DNA of 64,000 nt from NCBI GenBank assembly GCA_026873275.1, contig JANTUC010000005.1:2604001-2668000 (forward strand). Direction: 5' to 3'. Made by a program: the position numbers and the translations under genes. This document shows, piece by piece, positions 58,253 through 64,000 of this stretch. This DNA comes from Pseudopithomyces maydicus (taxonomy: Eukaryota > Ascomycota > Dothideomycetes > Pleosporales > Didymosphaeriaceae). Below the pieces are notes generated by a model, which saw only the letters and a list, made by a program, of their open reading frames with translations, made no database searches and was not told the DNA's origin. The first letter of the stretch is position 1. Each line of letters begins with the position of its first letter.

Positions 58253-60363
58253 TTTGGAGTGCTCGGCTTCATCCTTTGCACGTTCACCCCTAGGACTAGT
58301 ACTACAAAGTTGGAGACTACAAGAATCGACGCTGGGCTAGCCCCCGATTCTCGTGTTTTCACTTTGCACAGTATACCTTGGGGCAATGCAGGGATATAGC
58401 CAAGTAGTCTGAACTGTCTCGTCGCACATGCCAATACTCCTACTTCTTCGAGGAACCAGGACAGTGACTTACGGGCCTCCAGATAAACATTCTGTTAGGG
58501 AGTGCGCTGAAATGGCGATTGCGTCTCGTCAACTACACCGCATCGCGTCGCGCTTAAAGACAGACTAGTCCGGTTTGCGGACTCCCGCGCATGGGACTCG
58601 TCATCATCCAGTCATAATACCTTGTAATCATCAGCACCTTACCCCTTTCTTCCTCTCCACGGACGTTCCGCCTCCTGGCAATGCATGGTCGGGCGTTCGG
58701 TATCCTCGGCGTACGTCACCTCATCATCATTAAACATAAATACGGCACAAGGTAAAATACGCGATCATGATCAATATACCTACTTCATTTCTTTACGTAA
58801 CCCAAGTTACTGGTGTATATATTGGCGGTAAATGTTCGGCTGGCGTCCTGGCGTACTGTATAGCAGCCAGCTCTCTCGCTTTCGGGAGCAGCCTCGGTAT
58901 TTCCTATCTGTCATGGCAAGCTTCTTCGGCACTTGCTTTTCATTCCTTCGCGGTGTACTCTGGTTTTAGCATACACGGCTTGTTGGGTTGTTGTTTGGGC
59001 GGGCGGGCGATGATAAAGTTGGCGGGCGGGCGATTGGGCGGTTGGGAGTAGTAAAACACGCATTGGCGCGTGCAATTGGACGGTCGGCGATGGGAGAAAC
59101 GAAATTATAGATAGCTAGCCATCGATGTACGTGTACGCTATTGAATGGGATTATTGTTCAAATGTTTGCGTTGACCTGTGAGGGGCCGATGGGTGAAGAG
59201 GTGGTCGTGGATGATTGGATTTGATGTTTGTGGATGGACGCGGGTCTACAGAGTACGTATATTAGGGATGTTTGTGTATACGTTCTGGAAATTCAGGTAC
59301 CGATGTTGTTGTTTCTGCGGTAATAGTAATATGTGTAGAGCGTTATCTATGATGAATTCATTGCGCTCAATTTACTTACTATCTAGCTACTACCTATTGG
59401 TACAATGATCTATTTGTTGTTCTTACAATTTCAGTTATTCAATTATCGGTGGGAGTGCCTCATGCCGACACCAACCGATGGCTCTTACGATGCTCATGAT
59501 GAGATGGTGAGCATTTACGTTCGATGTTGAACTCATCGTGAGAGAGTTCGATGCGTTAATAAAGACCTATGCTTATTGCGATATTGGAACACATTCTTCA
59601 ATTGAAATAAAAAACACGCTTTTCAGACCAACAGGTCCTGATCAGATCATATCGACCGCAACGAAACGGCACATTCTTACGACGTTAATTGAAGACTATG
59701 CAACGCAACGTATTGATCCAAAGAGTGCGCAAGATAACACATAGTAGATTTTCCGTTTTTGGGTACTCTGCCCTCACACATTCCCAAAACAAACACTTTC
59801 GCATCCCCCGATAGGAAATTCTGCCCTTTATCCAGTACCCTCGAACAGGCAGCGCCCTTGTGCAGGGTTCCCGATGGATTCAAGGCCAGCCACCTAACCG
59901 GAAGAGCGAAGAACGAGGTTGGGATGGCCGCGCTATACCGCTTTGCTATTGCGCCCACGTTGCGCCCACGCTCGTTTTGACTAGTGCGGATCAAGCGGCC
60001 TAAGTGCAGTGTGGTGCTGTGTGGGTGCAACGACCTGCGCCACGGGGCGGTGTATGTATGTATGGGTTTCTGCATGCCTTTGCGGTTGTTGAAGGGCTGA
60101 GTAGCGGAATGAAAGAAAAATATATACTGATGACTCAGGAGCATGGATTAGTGAATGGGGCGGGTTGATATAAACACACTCCCTACTACTGAATCATATT
60201 TCTACAGCATTCACATACACATACACATACACATCTTAAAACTCATACAAAAACGACTACATCCCACATCCAACCACGATATCAACAAACACCCAAAGAA
60301 ATAACTACCTACCTACTACCCACCAGCCAACTCATCCATCATCCACCCACCCACCCCATCAAA
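58253..60363. other. Intergenic
   Basis: About 2.1 kb. Short open frames (58767-59051; 59538-59744, 68 codons) have no family features. A CACATA repeat lies near its end. Confidence 0.5.
60212..60234. repeat. (CACATA)n microsatellite
   Basis: Nearly four hexamer units, about 130 bp before the next ATG. Confidence 0.8.
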
Positions 60364-60982
60364 ATGGAGCACATCACCGCCCTCCAACGCACCACCCCCA
60401 ACATCTGCCTCTCAGGCGGCGCCGCCGGCGCAGACCTCGAATGGGGCCATTCCGCGACGCTCGCCTCGCACGCCCTCATCCACTGGACCTTCCCGACGCA
60501 CCGGGGCCCGGCCCCCCTCAACCTGCATCCCTCTCTCAGACGCGCAACTCTCCACCGCCCTCCCCGCCATCACTCTCGCCGCAAAAGCCCTGCGCAAATC
60601 GCCCCCCGCAACCCGCACATCCGCCGCCTCACCCTGCGCAACTACTTCCAGGTCCGCTGGGCGACGTCGTGCTACGCGGTGACGGTCATACAGGATGAGG
60701 AGGACCAGGCGAGGGGCGCGAAGGTGGGGGGGACGGCGTGGGCGACGGCCATGTTTGCGCAGATGAATGCTGAGGGGGGCAGAGGAGGATGTGGGTTTTT
60801 TGTCAGAGGAGGGGGTGTGGTTGAGGTGGGGTGGGGATTGGGCGGGCAGGAAGTGGGAGGTTCTCGAGGGGAGGCCGCCGAGGCCGGAGGGCGTGTGGGC
60901 GGGGATTGGGAGTCGGGTGCTGGAGGAGAGTGGGAGGAGGGCGATTAGGGAGTTGATGGGGGTGGAGGGGGAGAGGGGATAG
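60364..60982 (+). CDS. Rossmann-like (SLOG-type) conserved protein, frame broken
   Basis: MEHITALQRTTPNICLSGGA starts at 60364. The SGGAAGADLEWGHSA opening followed by HALIHWTF fits a family of small nucleotide-binding-like proteins found in bacteria and fungi; I recall no function. It continues in other frames: LSDAQLSTALPAITLAAKAL, then LRNYFQVRWATSCYAVTV and KVGGTAWATAMFAQM, then EEDVGFLSEEGVW and WEVLEG. Frame changes coincide with C6 60512-60517, C6 60602-60607 and G6 60774-60779. About 205 aa if joined. The coding strand is C-rich before 60620 and G-rich after. Confidence 0.65.
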
Positions 60983-61095
60983 GGGAGGAGAAGGGAGGGG
61001 CGGAGAGAGAGGGGGAGAAGGAGGGGGGAAAGGAGGGAGAGGGGAAGGAAGAGGGGAAGGAAGAGGAGAAAGGGAAGGGGAAGGTAGGTGGTGAG
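60950..61095 (+). repeat. G-rich polypurine tract
   Basis: About 145 bp of almost only G and A on the + strand, straddling the stop of the preceding gene. Many GGGG blocks could form G-quadruplex or triplex DNA. Confidence 0.8.
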
Positions 61096-62522
61096 TAGGT
61101 TTAGAGGGGAAAGGAGGAAGAGGTGGAGACGTATGTGGTATTGAGATAGATTTATGAATACGCTGAGCTCGTGGAGAGAAGAAAGAACTGTGTAAAAGAC
61201 TGATGTGTATTTGAAAAGGGGTGAAAGATACTATATAGTTGGGTATTCAAATAGCAAAGCAATTTAGTACATGTAATAGCTCAGCAAATTCTCTTTCCTA
61301 CCGCCCGGAAGCGGTGGGAATGGTGGAATTTGAAGGCCTAAAAGAGCATAGCGATGAAGAAGCGAGCGACGACGACAAAATGATGATGTACTGTGAGATG
61401 GATATGCGTGTGGACTTTGCTTCAGAAGCGGGATTCGCTTTCATATTTGACACATCCAATGACGGCCGTAGAGTCAGGTTCTAGAAAGCCTTGAGGATAC
61501 AAGCTGAGTAGCACATGACGCCAACGCTTTATGCTATGAGTCACGCTCTTCTGCGCCGATAGGACCATTTTGACGAGATCACTGTGTACGTTGGTTGTAT
61601 TCAACCTAATTGGGGTCGTCCGCCGAGTTTGTGCATGTGATTCGGATAACGGATGTATGTTATTGTGCAAATACTCTGATGTGGATAAGGTTACATCTGC
61701 CTTGTGGTTAGTAATGCAGCCTGTCTTAGTAAATGCTGCTCATTCATAAGAATAAAAATAATTATAGGACGTATTTTCAGAATCTGGTTATTGCTGTCGA
61801 ATCGTGCATTTCCATTCTCGAAGAAGTTCAACGCAGTTTGCTGGAGAGATCTTCATACTTCACCGACGACCCCCAGCCCAAGCAAAATTATATTTCTTGG
61901 TATAGGTAAAATCCAGTCCAGCATCCAGGCCAATATCTGAACTGTTATCGTGCTCAGTCGAATAGGCGAGCGCATGGCGAGTTCACCGAACCGGGTATCT
62001 CATATTGCCGATATTCGACAATATCCGGGTAGAATCCCACGCACGCACGATACTCCACTGAGCACCCTCCAGATGAACTCGCTTATCGATTAGGCAACCT
62101 TACCTGAACACGTTCTTCGACAGTCTCCAACAATAGAACGTGCATGCCGACGGTAGATTGGAACCTGCGTATTCTCATTATCCGCGATTCTGATTCCATG
62201 GAACGGGGCCGGCCACGGCGTCGCGACTGGTCTTCTGCACGATGAGGTTGCTATCGGAGGGATACATTCGCGCTGACTGCATACGTAGGACTATTGTTTA
62301 ATCTGGAGGAATCTCGGATCGCGTGGTCGGCAGTGTGTCGAGCGGAGAACCGGGTCCAAGGCGCTGGGCTGGGCGAGGCTGAGTAGACGAGGAGATGGCC
62401 GCTGGGAGATCTATATGAGGGGCGGGACGATTGCGTAGATGGGGGCAGGTTGTACGTGCTTCGCTGTTCGAGCTTTATTCTTATCGCAGTGTATCGGATA
62501 GTATCTGTCGTGCTACTTCAGA
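61096..62522. other. Intergenic
   Basis: About 1.4 kb. An 81-codon acidic open frame (61239-61484, +) and a 78-codon one (61704-61940, +) are doubtful. No repeats or RNA genes are seen. Confidence 0.5.
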
Positions 62523-62953
62523 ATGAAGACGTCTACTGTCATTTCCCTCCTCCTTTCCATCTCAACGGCCTCGGCGCTCACTACCCGCTCTGATGTCGGT
62601 GGCCCTTGCACAAGAGATAATAACTGTTACGGCGGTGCAAAGTGCTGCAACAAGATCTGCAAGCTTGGGGACTGCAGCCCGTTTGGCAACAATGCGGGGG
62701 CGAAGTGCGCGTTAGACGCTAATTGTTACGGAGGTGCGATATGCTGCTTGGGAATCTGTACGCTGGGGAGTTGCAGGATGGACGGGACGTGTGATGCTGA
62801 TAATGACTGCTACGGGTGGTGTCACAACAACGTAAGTCATGACGGCGAGAGCTCGTGAGCGGACAGTGCTGATTCGAGACGTAGCCGGGGATATGCTGTA
62901 TCAAATTTGGGAAGGTGGAAGGAACGTGCAATTGTACGACGAAGAAATGCTGA
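62523..62953 (+). CDS. Secreted Cys-rich protein with knottin-like repeats (effector candidate)
   Basis: Exons 62523-62831 and 62885-62953 (53-bp intron, GTAAGT...ACGTAG, phase 0) give 125 aa. An 18-residue signal peptide (MKTSTVISLLLSISTASA) is followed by 20 cysteines in about 107 residues. Two units have identical spacing C-X5-C-X5-CC-X3-C-X4-C (Cys 29-51 and 62-84), each with the core CYGGA(K/I)CC and (K/T)LG(D/S)C. A third, diverged unit starts CDADNDCYGWC at residue 90 and has an adjacent Cys pair at 107-108. The C-C-CC-C-C order is that of inhibitor cystine-knot (knottin) folds. The downstream exon continues the Cys pattern, which supports the splice. It could be an apoplastic effector or antimicrobial/defence peptide; no activity can be read from sequence. 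Confidence 0.8.
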
Positions 62954-63039
62954 AAGGGGAAGAGGGAGAGCGGAAAGGTAAGGAGAATGGCTGGAGGAAG
63001 GAACTAAAATGCATTCACCTGGGAGAGATGTTAGCGTGT

Positions 63040-63088
63040 CTGGCATCTGGCATCTGGCATCTGGCATCTAGCATCTGGCACCTGGCTT
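63040..63088. repeat. 7-bp tandem repeat (CTGGCAT)
   Basis: Four perfect and three variant copies. Confidence 0.9.
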
Positions 63089-63274
63089 CGTCTTTTTTTG
63101 GAAAGTGTGGTCTGTATATGTCGTCGGTACGAAAGCACTATGATGCCAAAATGGTTGTCGTCAAGTAACAGTCCCGGCCCCGACCCCGGCCCAACCACAT
63201 GCACGTGACGAGGCGGCCCCTGGGGCCGAGGGAAGGAGCAGGTTGCGCAAAGATGGCACACAGAACACAACGCT

Positions 63275-63328
63275 TGTGACGCCTGTGACGCCTGTGACGC
63301 CTGTGACGCCTGTGACGCCTGTGACGCC
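63275..63328. repeat. 9-bp tandem repeat (TGTGACGCC), six perfect copies
   Basis: Six identical units without a mismatch. Each contains TGACGC, close to a CRE half-site. Confidence 0.95.
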
Positions 63329-64000
63329 TTGCAGTGGTGTGCAATGTGGTACTGTGCAGTCACCCGCGCGGCTGGTCTATTTGTACGCCAGGGTCGAGGC
63401 GGTGTTGCGTTGCGGATGGGTGTGAGGTTGGGTCTCGAAGATATGAGATGTCTGCCAGGGCCTCGCGACCGTAATTTCCGATTCGTTTGGAATTGCAGGC
63501 CGCGTGACGACACTCGCTCGTCCGCGCAACGAAGAAGCAGATGTAGGTTTTTCTGTTGAATTGCATGAACACCACACCAGTGATGGGTAGTGTGGTGGTG
63601 TGGGCAGGAGATGGGCAAGGCAAGGGCACGTGTGGGGCGCGCCTGCCACAAGCTCGCGCACCACTGGCGCTTGGCCAAGCTTGATGACGCTTGTTGGGCG
63701 CACCCAATCGCAATTCGTGTGGCTCCCGCGCGGCGTGTTTGCTTATCGAGCTATCGAAACGGGTGGTGGGCTCCCGTTTCATGCGCAACACCCATCGCGC
63801 TCATCAGAATCCTGCTTGCCATGGCAATCTCGAATTCACCCGCCCACGCTAGCCGTGGACCGGGGGTAGCAGCCGTCCAGACGCGCCTTTGCTCTGCTCG
63901 CGCCTGCCCTGCCAACCCTCCCTCGCTACAACAAAGACGACGGCTCACACTCACTTGCCGCTTCTTTGATTTCTCCCCGAGGTGTGCGCCTGCCTCTGCA

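Larger units (their letters stand above)
62954..64000. other. Intergenic with short tandem repeats
   Basis: About 1 kb to the window edge. Two short tandem repeats are listed separately. Open frames here are repeat or GC-rich shadows. The last 150 bp may be the promoter of a gene beyond the window. Confidence 0.5.

Noticed and set aside
58767..59051. 94-codon frame with hydrophobic composition
   Set aside because: No signal-peptide architecture, no homologous look, and Gly/Trp-rich end typical of chance frames.
63275..63328. Direct repeats as a CRISPR array
   Set aside because: Adjacent 9-bp units without spacers, in a eukaryotic genome; a simple tandem repeat.

Overview
This window is nuclear DNA of a filamentous ascomycete (Pezizomycotina; a Dothideomycete is my best guess). 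The evidence is short GT-AG introns (mostly 45-65 bp) in nearly every gene, tight gene spacing on both strands, and fungal families such as a class III chitin synthase, an Alp6-type gamma-tubulin complex protein, a Snf1 kinase, an AtfA-type bZIP factor, ULD-type proteins and small secreted proteins. All gene models were read by eye; exon joins were accepted only where splice sites and codon phase agree.

Layout. 1-12.1 kb: an unidentified Cys-containing protein, a nuclear-looking unknown, a secreted NTF2-like protein, an F-box protein, a secreted/membrane FAD oxidoreductase, a protein with a Lys/Glu-rich insert and a five-exon BTB protein. 12.9-20.7 kb: GCP3/Alp6, an AT-rich gap, a dynamin-family GTPase and an unknown. 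20.7-30.0 kb: a six-exon membrane protein, three small conserved unknowns (one glycine-zipper, one multi-pass membrane) and SNF1. 31.1-31.65 kb: a 74-bp minisatellite. 32-46 kb: an F-box protein, an 11-knuckle CCHC zinc protein, class III chitin synthase, a ULD/zinc-ribbon protein and a GNAT enzyme. 46.3-53.8 kb: low-molecular-weight tyrosine phosphatase divergent from 5-hydroxyisourate hydrolase with a PTS2 peroxisomal signal, a small basic protein, a GT31-like glycosyltransferase and an NAD-dependent epimerase. 55.9-58.3 kb: the bZIP gene atfA. 60.4-63 kb: a Rossmann-like protein and a Cys-rich secreted protein with tandem knottin-like repeats.

The genes are mostly independent housekeeping units, not an obvious cluster. 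Stress and carbon signalling (SNF1, atfA), cell wall (chitin synthase) and secretion (NTF2-like, Cys-rich protein) are represented.

Two window-wide patterns stand out. First, in many genes on both strands the coding strand is C-rich in the 5' or middle part and turns G-rich towards the 3' end. Second, about ten genes, several in families usually conserved, have frames broken at G or C runs, most often runs of five that would need six. This looks more like homopolymer miscalling in the assembly than pseudogenes. The most interesting single gene is the Cys-rich secreted protein at 62.5 kb.
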